A program made the translations under genes and the position numbers. 64,000 nucleotides of DNA, taken from the NCBI RefSeq assembly GCF_008086045.1, contig NZ_VSEY01000016.1, positions 62,001-126,000 on the forward strand. The letters run 5' to 3'. How positions within the stretch are numbered: the first letter of the stretch is position 1; the number at the start of each line of letters is the position of its first letter. Below the pieces are notes generated by a model that worked only from the letters and a program-made list of their open reading frames with translations, was not told the DNA's origin and did not search any database. Positions 23,861 through 34,361 of the stretch are shown in pieces. Origin of the DNA: Nonomuraea sp. PA05. GTDB lineage: Bacteria; Actinomycetota; Actinomycetes; Streptosporangiales; Streptosporangiaceae.

Positions 23861-25015
23861 TCACTCGGGGGCTGGCGACCAGGCCCGTTCGAGCGCCTTG
23901 GGCAGCCCCCACCAGCCCAGCGGCGTGAGCACCTCGTCCTCGTTCACCACGCCCAGCTCCCGCCACAGGCTCACCACCGACTCGAACAGCCCCTCCGTCG
24001 CGTCCAGGTCGTCGTCGTCCTGATCGTCGATGTCGATGTCCTCCGACTCGGCGATGAGCCGCGCCATCCGCTCGGGCGAGGCCAGCACCCCCGGCCCCAG
24101 CCGCACCAGCGCCGCCACCCCGGCCAGCCAGTCGGCGTGCTGGATCGCGCAGAGGTTGGCCAGCGCCGTGTCCTCGTCGCTCAGGTCCCCGTCGAGGTCG
24201 GCGAACTCCTCCAGCACGTCCTCACCGTCGGACAGGTCCGCGATCGGCCCGGCCACCCCCGCCGCCACCGCCAGCCACAGCTCCGTGTCGTCGTCAGGCA
24301 GCGGCCTGTCGCCGAACCCGGCGCAGGCCCGCAGCACGTTGGCGGGATAGCCGGGCAGGGCGAGCAGCGCGCGCAGCCGCGCCGCGGCCGCGTCCAGCTC
24401 CGCGACGGGCATTTCGGGCTGCTTGGGCAGCTCCGCCATGATCCGCCGCAGCTCCGACAGCGCGAACGCCTCCTCCTCGTCCCACGCCGCGAACAGCTCT
24501 TCGTCCTGCTCGTCGCTGACCGCGAACCCGGGCACCCGCCCGTCCGGCAGCGGCGTGCCCAGCCAGCGCTCCTGCAGCTCCTCGTAAGCCGTGCGGGCGT
24601 CGGAGTCACCGGCGGCCAGCGCGTCGGGATCGACCTCGCCGCCCGCCACCCGCTCCTCCAGGTACGCCACGAGCCGCGCGAACATCTCCGTGGCCACGGG
24701 CCCGCGCTCGTCCTCCTCCGGCCAGACGAAGTAGCTGGGCGTCATCAGGATCGGCTCCGTGCCCGTGGACTCCACCCACCGCTGCACGTCACCCACCGTG
24801 GCCACACCCGCCTCGATCGAGCTCAGCGTCGCCTTGGCGGAGTCCCAGAACGCGAGCGAGAGCGGGTTGCCCGCCGCCATCATGGCCCGCCGCAGGTCGG
24901 GCAGCGCCACGAGCGCCACGCCCGACGGCACGGCGAGCAGGGCCCGTGCCACGTCCCTCCGGGTGAGAGCCGATGCCGGACGACCGGCCTGGGCGCAGAC
25001 GAAGTCCATATCCAC
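23861..25015 (-). CDS. Large acidic hypothetical protein (384 aa)
   Basis: A strongly acidic, mostly helical protein with no signal peptide or membrane helix. The N-terminal 45 residues (SALTRRDVARALLAVP) resemble the C-terminal half of an XRE-like regulator, but I cannot place it in a family. Landmarks are an acidic IDIDDQDDDDLD run near residue 345 and paired Trp residues at the C-terminus (LGWWGLP). Coding bias is clear throughout. Start is the GTG at 25015; an ATG at residue 3 is equally possible. It is convergent with the GNAT gene and divergent from the DUF255 gene, so it is a single-gene unit. Confidence 0.68.
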   Translation of the reverse strand: MDMDFVCAQAGRPASALTRRDVARALLAVPSGVALVALPDLRRAMMAAGNPLSLAFWDSAKATLSSIEAGVATVGDVQRWVESTGTEPILMTPSYFVWPEEDERGPVATEMFARLVAYLEERVAGGEVDPDALAAGDSDARTAYEELQERWLGTPLPDGRVPGFAVSDEQDEELFAAWDEEEAFALSELRRIMAELPKQPEMPVAELDAAAARLRALLALPGYPANVLRACAGFGDRPLPDDDTELWLAVAAGVAGPIADLSDGEDVLEEFADLDGDLSDEDTALANLCAIQHADWLAGVAALVRLGPGVLASPERMARLIAESEDIDIDDQDDDDLDATEGLFESVVSLWRELGVVNEDEVLTPLGWWGLPKALERAWSPAPE

Positions 25016-25128
25016 GCCCGTAACCTACGCCGTAACGGCCCGTCCAGTCATCGCCGCGCTCATGACCGCCAGCCCCGGCTGCCGGGACGGCCTGCCGCCG
25101 CCGTCTAGGGTGGGCGGTGGAGGTCCTG

Positions 25129-27132
<2,004 letters not shown>

Positions 27133-27143
27133 GGGCTCGGGGC

Positions 27144-29312
27144 TCAGCGGCCCGTCTGGCCCGTCTGGCCCGCCTGCTGCGTGCGGCCGTTCCTGCCGTC
27201 CTCATCCCCCGTCTCCTGCACCGACGGCTGGTCGGGGACCTCCGTGTCCGGCGGAGACGGCTGCTCGGGCTGCTCGTCGGGCCCGCCGTCCTCCGGCCCC
27301 TCCGTCTCGGGCGGGCCGGTGAACGGCGGCTGGCTGAGGTCGGGCTCGGGCTGGTCCCAGTCGTCCTGGCTGGGCGGCGGGCTGTACTGCCGGCCGGGCC
27401 CGTCGCTGTCACGCTCCGGCTCGGAGTAGTCGGACGACCAGCCGTACTCCGACGGCTCGGGGAACTCCTCGACGGGCTTGCCCTCCATCGCCTCGGTCAT
27501 GAACGCCCGCCAGATCTGCGCGGGGAGCTGCCCGCCGAACTGCGTGCCGTAGCCGGGGATGGAGACGGTGGCGTTGTCGTCGCGGAACATGTCCACCGCC
27601 ACCGCGAGCTGCGGCGTGAAGCCGTTGAACCAGACGGACCTGGAGTCGTCGGTGGTGCCCGTCTTGCCGGCCACGGGGCGGTCGTAGAGGCGGGCGGCGG
27701 TCCCGGTGCCGTACTTGACGACCTGCTGCATCGCGTAGATCGTGTCGGCGGCGGCCTGCTCGCCGACCACCTCGGTCCTGACGGCCTTGATCACCTCCTT
27801 GCGGCCTTCCGCGTCGGTGACCGACCTGACCACGTGCGCCTCCACGTGCACGCCCTTGTTGGCGAAGGTGGAGAAGCCGGAGGCGTTCTGGACGGCGCTG
27901 ACGGAGGAGACGCCGAGCGGGAAGGAGGCGGCCTCCTTCTGCTTGTCGAGCTGGGCGGCGGGGATGCCGGCCGCCTCGGCGGTGGCGGCGACCTTGTCGA
28001 GGCCGACCTTCTGGCCGAGGTCGACGAAGGCGGTGTTGACGGAGTTCTGGGTGGCGCTGATCAGGTTGATCTGGCCGTAGGAGCGGTCGCCGTCGTTGGG
28101 GATGGCCTGGGACGCCGACGCCACGCGCAGCGGCGAGTTGCCGTCGACCCTGGTGGACAGGTCGAAGCCGTTGTTCAGCGCGGCGGCCAGCGTGTACGGC
28201 TTGAACGTCGATCCGGCCATCACCTTGGCCGAGAACGCGCTGTCGTAGTACTTGGACTGCGACGGCTTGCCCCCGTAGAAGGCGACGACCTCGCCCGTGG
28301 CGGGATCGACGGCGGCCAGGCCGGTGCGCACCTTCTTGGGCGTGCTGTCCGGCAGGGTGTCCTCCACCGCCCGCTGGGCGGCCTGCATGAGCTTCTTGTC
28401 GAACGTCGTGACGATCTTGAGGCCGCCGCTGTTGATGTCCTCGTCGGTGTAGCCGCGCCGGTTCAGCTCGGCGGTGACCTGCTCCAGCATGTACTGGGCC
28501 TGGCCCTTGAGCTCGAACGGCTTCTTCGGCGTCTCCAGCGAGGGGAACTGCTGGGCGGCCACCTGCTCGGTCGTCAGCACGCCGGTCTGGGCCATGGCGG
28601 TGATGATGGACTGCCAGCGCTCCCTGGCCGCGGCGAGGTCGGTGCCCTTGGGGTCGGCGAAGCGGCTGGGCTGCTGGATGACCGCCGCCAGGTACGCGCC
28701 CTCGGACACGCTCAGGTCCTCGACGTCCTTGCCGAAGTAGGCGCGGGCGGCCGACTGGATGCCGTTGGCGCCGCGGCCGAAGTAGATCGTGTTCAGGTAC
28801 TGCTCCAGCACCCAGTCCTTGGACTTGGACTGGTCGACCTTCATCGCGATGAGGATCTCTTTGAACTTCCTGGTGACGGAGCGTTCCTGGCTCAGCCCGC
28901 TGTAGTAGTTGCGGACGAGCTGCTGGGTGATGGTGGAGCCGCCCTGGAGCTGCTGCCCGGTGAGGGTGGACCAGACGGCGCGCCCGGTGCCCTTCAGCGA
29001 GACGCCGGCGTCCTCGTAGAACGAGCGGTTCTCGGCGGCGATGACGGCGTCGCGTACGTGCTTGGGCACCCTGGCCAGCTCGACCTTCCTGCGGTCGATG
29101 CCCTGCCGGGCGAGCACGCTTTTACCGTCGCGATAATAGATCACCGAGCCCTGCGCGGTGGCCTGCTTCTGTGTCGTATCCGGAATGGGAGTCAAAGCCC
29201 AGGCAATGGCGAAAAGCCCGGCCAGTACGACGATTCCCGTGCCGATTGAAACCAGGAGCACCCGGAGAATCCGCCGTCGCTTCCGCATTCCGTTACCACC
29301 GCCGCTCCGCAC
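27144..29312 (-). CDS. Bifunctional penicillin-binding protein (class A, PBP1-type)
   Basis: A 722-residue class A PBP. A short cytoplasmic basic N-terminus (MRKRRRIL) is followed by one transmembrane helix (about 17-40) and a GT51 glycosyltransferase domain (AAENRSFYEDAGV, GGSTITQQLVRNYY, RKFKEILIA). The transpeptidase domain shows all three motifs: SxxK in AGSTFKPYT near residue 370, SxN in ATQNSVNTAF near 430, and KTG in VAGKTGTTDDS near 545. The C-terminal 110 residues are a Pro/Glu/Asp-rich, presumably disordered tail. It polymerises and cross-links peptidoglycan. The GTG start has GAGGGGGG upstream; an ATG eight codons later is an alternative. Confidence 0.94.
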   Translation of the reverse strand: MRSGGGNGMRKRRRILRVLLVSIGTGIVVLAGLFAIAWALTPIPDTTQKQATAQGSVIYYRDGKSVLARQGIDRRKVELARVPKHVRDAVIAAENRSFYEDAGVSLKGTGRAVWSTLTGQQLQGGSTITQQLVRNYYSGLSQERSVTRKFKEILIAMKVDQSKSKDWVLEQYLNTIYFGRGANGIQSAARAYFGKDVEDLSVSEGAYLAAVIQQPSRFADPKGTDLAAARERWQSIITAMAQTGVLTTEQVAAQQFPSLETPKKPFELKGQAQYMLEQVTAELNRRGYTDEDINSGGLKIVTTFDKKLMQAAQRAVEDTLPDSTPKKVRTGLAAVDPATGEVVAFYGGKPSQSKYYDSAFSAKVMAGSTFKPYTLAAALNNGFDLSTRVDGNSPLRVASASQAIPNDGDRSYGQINLISATQNSVNTAFVDLGQKVGLDKVAATAEAAGIPAAQLDKQKEAASFPLGVSSVSAVQNASGFSTFANKGVHVEAHVVRSVTDAEGRKEVIKAVRTEVVGEQAAADTIYAMQQVVKYGTGTAARLYDRPVAGKTGTTDDSRSVWFNGFTPQLAVAVDMFRDDNATVSIPGYGTQFGGQLPAQIWRAFMTEAMEGKPVEEFPEPSEYGWSSDYSEPERDSDGPGRQYSPPPSQDDWDQPEPDLSQPPFTGPPETEGPEDGGPDEQPEQPSPPDTEVPDQPSVQETGDEDGRNGRTQQAGQTGQTGR

Positions 29313-29414
29313 CCTCGACCCCCCTCGTCAAGCCTCGCCCAACCCCCGCAAGCTGGGCGAATGGTAAGGGTAAACGATCGACAATAGTGCCTCGTCCACT
29401 CTGCGATGGTACGT

Positions 29415-29894
29415 CTAACGCGACTCCCGGCGCGGAACATCGGCGACCAAAGGCAACACTCGGTAGGGAACCGGCGTGTCGAGCGCGATGATCGAATTTG
29501 TCCGGAGTACGCCCTGAACATCGACGATCCGGTCGATCACCCGCTGCAAATCGGCGTTCGTTCTGGCGACCACGCGGCACAAAAGATCACTGTCACCGGT
29601 GATCGTGTGCACTTCCAGCACCTCGGGAATGCGGGCCAGGCTGTCGGCCACCGGGTCGTGCCCGGCCACCTGCCTGATCTCCATGCTGACGAACGCGGTC
29701 ACGTCGTAGCCGAGCGCGGCCGGCGACACGTCGGGCCCGAAGCCCGTGATCACCCCCCTGTCCACGAGCCGGTCGAGCCGGGCCTGGACCGTGCCGCGTG
29801 CCACGCCGAGCCGCCGTGAGCACTCCAGCACGCCCAGCCGGGGCTCGGCGGTCAGCAGGGCGATCAGCCGGGAGTCGAGCTCGTCGATCGTCAT
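29415..29894 (-). CDS. Lrp/AsnC-family transcriptional regulator
   Basis: A 159-residue regulator. An N-terminal winged HTH (DELDSRLIALL, VLECSRRLGVARGTVQARLDRL) is followed by a RAM/ligand domain (VTGDSD-type region at HTITGDSDLLCRVVA). Members sense amino acids or related metabolites and bind as octameric discs. It is transcribed away from hpd, the tyrosine-catabolic dioxygenase gene, across a 103-base gap. A role in regulating tyrosine/phenylalanine breakdown is likely (inference from divergence, common in actinobacteria). The ATG at 29894 has no good Shine-Dalgarno sequence. Confidence 0.9.
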   Translation of the reverse strand: MTIDELDSRLIALLTAEPRLGVLECSRRLGVARGTVQARLDRLVDRGVITGFGPDVSPAALGYDVTAFVSMEIRQVAGHDPVADSLARIPEVLEVHTITGDSDLLCRVVARTNADLQRVIDRIVDVQGVLRTNSIIALDTPVPYRVLPLVADVPRRESR

Positions 29895-29959
29895 GCTGTA
29901 CAGAGATACCCGAGTGGCCAGCAGAAGAGTAGGCAGATTGTGCACTCAATGAAGTAACT

Positions 29960-29969
29960 GTTGCGCAAC
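29960..29969. promoter_or_regulatory. Palindrome in the Lrp/AsnC-hpd divergent promoter
   Basis: GTTGCGCAAC is a perfect 10-base palindrome 28 bases upstream of the hpd ATG and 65 bases upstream of the regulator ATG. It is the clearest symmetric element in the 103-base divergent region and a plausible core of an Lrp/AsnC-type operator. Confidence 0.4.
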
Positions 29970-29997
29970 TCGTCCAGGTAAATCGACAGTTGAGGGT

Positions 29998-31107
29998 ATG
30001 AGTGATGTCTTTCCGGTCAACGGCATGGACGCCGTGGTGTTCGCCGTGGGCAACGCCAGGCAGGCGGCCCACTACTACTCGACCGCGTTCGGGATGCGGC
30101 TCGTGGCCTACAGGGGCCCGGAGAACGGCAGCCCCGACCTGGCCGCGTACGTGCTGACCTCGGGCAGCGCCACCTTCGAGCTGCGGGCCTCGATCAGGCC
30201 CGGCACGGACCTGGCGCGGCACGTGGCGGAGCACGGTGACGGGGTCATCGACCTGGCCATCGAGGTGCCCGACGTGGAGGCCGGCTACGCCTACGCCGTC
30301 GCCCACGGGGCCAGGGGGCTGGCGGAGCCGTACACGGTGGAGGACGAGCACGGCAAGGTGGTGCTCGCGGCCATCGCCACGTACGGCGAGACCCGGCACA
30401 CCCTGGTCGACAGATCCAACTACGGCGGCCCCTACCTGCCCGGCTACACGGCGGCCGAGCCGCTGGTCGCGCCGCCGGCGACGAAGCACGGGCGGCTCTT
30501 CCAGGCCGTGGACCACTGCGTCGGCAACGTCGAGCTGGGCAAGATGGACGAGTGGGTGGAGTTCTACCGCGAGGTGATGGGCTTCACGAACATGGCCGAG
30601 TTCATCGGCGACGACATCGCCACCGAGTACTCCGCGCTCATGTCGAAGGTCGTGGCCGACGGCACGCGCAAGGTCAAGTTCCCGCTCAACGAGCCGGCCG
30701 TCAGCCGCAAGAAGTCGCAGATCGACGAGTACCTGGAGTTCTACCGCGGCCCCGGCGTGCAGCACATCGCGCTGGCCACCAACGACATCCTGACCACGGT
30801 GGACCACATGCGGGCCGCCGGGGTGAGCTTCCTCCAGACGCCCGACTCGTACTACGACGACCCCGAGTTGCGCGCGCGCATCGGGCAGGTGCGGGCCCCC
30901 ATCGAGGAGCTGAAGAGGCGCGGCATCCTCGTGGACCGCGACGAGGACGGCTACCTGCTGCAGATCTTCACCCAGCCCGTGCAGGACCGGCCCACGGTCT
31001 TCTTCGAGCTGATCGAGCGGCACGGCTCGCTCGGGTTCGGCAAGGGCAACTTCAAGGCGCTGTTCGAGGCGATCGAGCGGGAGCAGGAACGCAGGGGCAA
31101 CCTTTAG
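29998..31107 (+). CDS. hpd: 4-hydroxyphenylpyruvate dioxygenase
   Basis: A 369-residue two-domain (vicinal oxygen chelate) dioxygenase. The Fe(II) ligands of the facial triad are visible: His in AVDHCVGNVE near residue 168, His in GVQHIALATND near 246, and Glu in VFFELIERHG near 340. The family end motif GFGKGNFKALFEAIEREQ is intact. It converts 4-hydroxyphenylpyruvate to homogentisate in tyrosine catabolism. The ATG has GAGG four bases upstream. The divergent Lrp/AsnC gene is its probable regulator. No homogentisate dioxygenase gene is in the window. Confidence 0.96.
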   Translation: MSDVFPVNGMDAVVFAVGNARQAAHYYSTAFGMRLVAYRGPENGSPDLAAYVLTSGSATFELRASIRPGTDLARHVAEHGDGVIDLAIEVPDVEAGYAYAVAHGARGLAEPYTVEDEHGKVVLAAIATYGETRHTLVDRSNYGGPYLPGYTAAEPLVAPPATKHGRLFQAVDHCVGNVELGKMDEWVEFYREVMGFTNMAEFIGDDIATEYSALMSKVVADGTRKVKFPLNEPAVSRKKSQIDEYLEFYRGPGVQHIALATNDILTTVDHMRAAGVSFLQTPDSYYDDPELRARIGQVRAPIEELKRRGILVDRDEDGYLLQIFTQPVQDRPTVFFELIERHGSLGFGKGNFKALFEAIEREQERRGNL

Positions 31108-31141
31108 TTTGTCCCGACTTAGTGGTGGTCATCCAGACATC

Positions 31142-31585
31142 ATGGGACTGCCGCCACCGGGGTTGGCGGGACGCTGGCGGCGGTTGTTCGCCGGCGTCCT
31201 CGACTGGCTCATCATCAACGTCGCCACCGCCCCGTTCAACTGGACGGGCTTCGAGTACGCCTGGAACGAGAGCAGGGGCGGCTGGGAGCGCTATCCCGTC
31301 GAGCACACCTTCCTCGCCGGCCTGGTGGCGTTTCTCTACTTCTGGCTGCTGCACGCCTTCTGGAATGGTCAGACTCTGGGCAAGAAGCTGTTCGGTCTCC
31401 GTGTCGTGTCCGAATACGGCGGGAGGATAGGGGTGGGGCAGGCAGCCGTCAGGCAGGCCGTCTTCACCGTGCTCGGATGGCTGTGCTGTGTCGGCCCCCT
31501 GGTGGATCTCGGCTGGATCCTCTTCGACCCCCGCAAACAGGCCGTACACGACAAGGCTGCCAGGACGGTCGTCGTCAACGCCTGA
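31142..31585 (+). CDS. RDD-family membrane protein
   Basis: A 147-residue membrane protein with the RDD signature in GRWRRLFAGVLDWLII near the N-terminus. Three hydrophobic segments (about 16-32, 60-80 and 115-135) and the family's second motif GQTLGKKLFGLRVV are visible. RDD proteins are implicated in transport or stress tolerance, but the function here is open. I prefer the ATG at 31142; a TTG at 31109 immediately after hpd is possible. The gene follows hpd by about 35 bases and could be co-transcribed with it. Confidence 0.85.
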   Translation: MGLPPPGLAGRWRRLFAGVLDWLIINVATAPFNWTGFEYAWNESRGGWERYPVEHTFLAGLVAFLYFWLLHAFWNGQTLGKKLFGLRVVSEYGGRIGVGQAAVRQAVFTVLGWLCCVGPLVDLGWILFDPRKQAVHDKAARTVVVNA

Positions 31586-31631
31586 CTCAGCGTAATATTG
31601 CGGTCACGAAGTGAAGGGGGCTCGTACGCTC

Positions 31632-33044
31632 ATGCGTGTCAACAGGCGCGGGGTGGCCATGCTCGCGACGCTCATCAGCGTGCTGGCCTGCTCACCCGCC
31701 GACGAGCCGACCCCTCCCGCCGCCGGGCAGAGCGCCGCCGACCGCCGCGCGGGCGCTCCAGGCATCGGCGACCCCGACTTCCCGCGCGACGGCAACGGCG
31801 GCTACGACGTCTCCCACTACGACCTGGTGGTCGACTACACGCCCGCCACCAAGCGGCTCGACGGCGTGGCCACGATCAGCGCGTCCGCCACCCAGGAGCT
31901 GTCCAGCTTCAACCTCGACCTCACCGGGCTCGACGTGCGCGAGGTGGCCGTGAACGACGCGCCCGCCACGTTCACCAGGAAAGGCGAAGAGCTGACCGTG
32001 CGGCCCGCGCGGGCGATCGCCGACGAGGCCCCCTTCACCGTCAAGGTCACCTACACCGGGCAGCCCAAGCCGGCCAGCGACAACGCCAACCTGGGCACCT
32101 ACGGCTTCATCCCCACCCCCGACGGCGCCTTCGTGGCCTCCGAGCCCAACGGCTCCAAGACCTGGTTCCCCGGCAACGACCACCCCGCCGACAAGGCCAC
32201 GTTCGACTTCACGATCACCGTGCCCGCCGGGGTGACCGCCCTGGCCAACGGCGAGATGACCGGGCAGCCCACCACCTCGGGCGGAAAGACCACCTACCGC
32301 TGGCGCGAGCGCCACCCCATGGCCACCTACCTGGCCACGGCCACGCTCGGCAAATTCGACCTGCGCCAGGGCAGCACCGCCGCCGGCATCCCGAACCTGG
32401 CCGCCGCCGACCCACGCTTCAAGAGCTCGCTCGACTCGCTCCACACCCTGTCCGGGCAGATCACCGACTACTGGGCGACGGTGTTCGGCCCCTACCCGTT
32501 CTCCTCCACCGGCGGCGTCGTCGACGACTACTCCGCCGGCTACGCGCTGGAGAACCAGACCAAGCCGCTGTACGGCGGCTTCCAGCCCGACGAGACGATC
32601 ATCGCGCACGAGCTGGCGCACCAGTGGTTCGGCAACAGCCTGACCATCAGGCGCTGGAAGGACCTCTGGCTGAACGAGGGCTTCGCCACCTACGCGGAGT
32701 GGCTGTGGGCCGAGCACAAGGGCACCAAGACCGCCGAGGCCACGTTCAAGGAGCTGCAGAGCCGGCCCGCCACCGATCCGATGTGGAAGTACCCCCCGGG
32801 CCGCGCCAGGCCCGACGACCTGTTCAACCAGTCCGTCTACACGCGCGGCGGCATGACCCTGCACGCCCTGCGCAGGGCCATCGGCGACCCGGCGTTCTTC
32901 ACCCTGCTCAAGACGTGGACCGCCGAGCACCGCTACGGTCACGTGACGACCGGGCAGTTCGTCGCGCTCGCCGAGCGGCTGTCCGGCAAGAACCTCGACG
33001 CGCTCTTCGACGCCTGGCTCCTCCAGCCGCGCAAGCCTTCCTGA
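31632..33044 (+). CDS. M1-family zinc metallopeptidase, lipoprotein
   Basis: A 470-residue protein. The signal peptide ends in lipobox SVLAC (Cys near residue 20), so it is a surface lipoprotein. The N-terminal domain is beta-rich (HYDLVVDYTP, LNLDLTGLDV-like strands). The gluzincin domain shows HELAHQWFGN, the zinc-binding HExxH, then the third ligand Glu in WLNEGFATYAEW eighteen residues later. The GAMEN-like substrate motif is altered to GYALENQTK. It is about half the length of PepN and lacks the C-terminal ERAP-like domain, as in short M1 peptidases of actinobacteria. It would trim peptides outside the membrane. Confidence 0.92.
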   Translation: MRVNRRGVAMLATLISVLACSPADEPTPPAAGQSAADRRAGAPGIGDPDFPRDGNGGYDVSHYDLVVDYTPATKRLDGVATISASATQELSSFNLDLTGLDVREVAVNDAPATFTRKGEELTVRPARAIADEAPFTVKVTYTGQPKPASDNANLGTYGFIPTPDGAFVASEPNGSKTWFPGNDHPADKATFDFTITVPAGVTALANGEMTGQPTTSGGKTTYRWRERHPMATYLATATLGKFDLRQGSTAAGIPNLAAADPRFKSSLDSLHTLSGQITDYWATVFGPYPFSSTGGVVDDYSAGYALENQTKPLYGGFQPDETIIAHELAHQWFGNSLTIRRWKDLWLNEGFATYAEWLWAEHKGTKTAEATFKELQSRPATDPMWKYPPGRARPDDLFNQSVYTRGGMTLHALRRAIGDPAFFTLLKTWTAEHRYGHVTTGQFVALAERLSGKNLDALFDAWLLQPRKPS

Positions 33045-33118
33045 CCCGCGCGGAAACGCTTCTCGTCGCCCGATCCAAGTACGGGATGTAAGGGCGAACG
33101 ACGAAGGGAGCGAGGCCG

Positions 33119-33664
33119 GTGCGCCTCAACGAAGACCCTGTGGCCTTTGAGGCCTTCTATCGCCGCCATGTCGATGCCGTGCTGAAGTTCGTGGTCCGGC
33201 GGGTGAGCGACCCTCACCTCGCCGCCGACCTCACGGCGGACATCTTCCTGGCGGTTCTGGACTCGGCGGACACCTACCGGCCCGGGCGGGGCAGCGAGAT
33301 CGCCTGGCTGTACGGCGTCGCGCGCAACGTCGTGTCGGCCCAGTACCGCAGGGCCGCGCGGGAGGCGCGGGCGACCGGCCGCCTGGCCGGACGCCGCCTG
33401 ATGGACGACGACGACCTGGCTCGGATGGAGGAGCGGATCGACGCCGAGCGCCAGATGCGCAGCGCCCTGGAGGCCATGCTGGGCCTGCCGGAGGGCGAGC
33501 GCGCGGTGCTGGAGCTCGTGGCGATCGACCAGCTCACCGTCACCGAGGCGGCCACGGCGCTGGGCATCAGGCAGGTCACCGCGCGAGTCCGGCTGCACAG
33601 GGCCAGGCGTGCCCTCGAACACTTCACCTCGCCCTCGGCCGTGTATCTGGAAGGACAGGCATGA
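33119..33664 (+). CDS. ECF-type RNA polymerase sigma factor
   Basis: A 181-residue sigma-70-like protein with only regions 2 and 4. Region 2 runs from FEAFYRRHVDAVLKFV through DLTADIFLAVL and WLYGVARNVVSAQYRR; region 4 has LPEGERAVLEL and the HTH LTVTEAATALGIRQVTARVRLHRAR. The GTG start follows GGGAGCGAGG. The stop overlaps the ATG of the next gene (ATGA), the usual coupling with an anti-sigma factor. Promoter targets cannot be read here. Because ECF genes are often autoregulated, the 75-base gap upstream is where its own promoter motif should be sought. Confidence 0.92.
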   Translation: MRLNEDPVAFEAFYRRHVDAVLKFVVRRVSDPHLAADLTADIFLAVLDSADTYRPGRGSEIAWLYGVARNVVSAQYRRAAREARATGRLAGRRLMDDDDLARMEERIDAERQMRSALEAMLGLPEGERAVLELVAIDQLTVTEAATALGIRQVTARVRLHRARRALEHFTSPSAVYLEGQA

Positions 33665-34311
33665 GCGACTTCGAAGATCGCCTTCTCGGTGCACTCAAGG
33701 AAGAGATCGCGACGAGGAAGGCGGAGGACACGATGACGACAGTGACACCGGCTCGCAGGCGCCGTTCCGCAGGACTGGCCGCCGCGGTGGCGGGGGTCGC
33801 GGCGGCCGCCACCGCCGTGGTGGTGGCGACGGGCGTGCTGGGCGGCCCGGCGTACGCGGTGACCAAGGGCGCCGACGGCGGGGTGGGCGTGCTGATCCAC
33901 GCGTTCACCGACCCGGAGGGGCTGGAGGCGGAGCTGGCCGGGGCCGGGGTTCCCGCGGTGGTGGACTACCTGCCGCAGGGGCAGACCTGCCGGGCGCCGC
34001 GCGGGGCGCACGGAGACGGCGCCGGGCAGTTCGCGGGGAGCATCGGGCGTGAAGGGGACGGGATCGCCTTCCGCATCGAGAAGGGGCAGGTGCCGGCGGG
34101 CTCCACGCTGGTGCTGACCGTCTCCAAGAGTGCGGACGGTGACGACCAGCCGCCGTTCGCCACCTCGCTGGAGATCGTGCAGGGGGCTGTGGCGCCCTGT
34201 GAGCCGACCTCCATGCCTCTGCCGGGGCAGGGTGACACCTCGCAGCAGGAGGGTGAGGGCTTCGACACCGGTACGGAGCAGGGGCCGAGTCTGGACAGCA
34301 AGACCGGCTGA
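33661..34311 (+). CDS. Membrane-anchored partner of the ECF sigma factor (putative anti-sigma)
   Basis: A 216-residue protein. About 35 cytoplasmic residues (FEDRLLGALKEEIATRKAED) are followed by a basic stretch and one transmembrane helix (about 40-62). The extracytoplasmic domain contains two Cys (QTCRAP and APCEPTS) that could form a disulfide. The C-terminus is acidic and disordered. The canonical zinc anti-sigma motif HxxxCxxC is absent. Translational coupling to the sigma gene supports an anti-sigma or sensor role by context only. It ends just before a strong bidirectional terminator. Confidence 0.72.
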   Translation: MSDFEDRLLGALKEEIATRKAEDTMTTVTPARRRRSAGLAAAVAGVAAAATAVVVATGVLGGPAYAVTKGADGGVGVLIHAFTDPEGLEAELAGAGVPAVVDYLPQGQTCRAPRGAHGDGAGQFAGSIGREGDGIAFRIEKGQVPAGSTLVLTVSKSADGDDQPPFATSLEIVQGAVAPCEPTSMPLPGQGDTSQQEGEGFDTGTEQGPSLDSKTG

Positions 34312-34316
34312 CGTCC

Positions 34317-34354
34317 GCCCGGCGGCCCTGCCCGAGCAGGAGGGGCCGCCGGGC
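34317..34354. terminator. Bidirectional terminator between anti-sigma and ROK kinase genes
   Basis: GCCCGGCGGCCC (34317-34328) pairs with GGGCCGCCGGGC (34343-34354), a 12-bp perfect stem with a 14-base loop centred between two convergent genes. T-tracts are short (TT), as is common in high-GC actinomycetes. Confidence 0.65.
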
Positions 34355-34361
34355 TTCCGCG

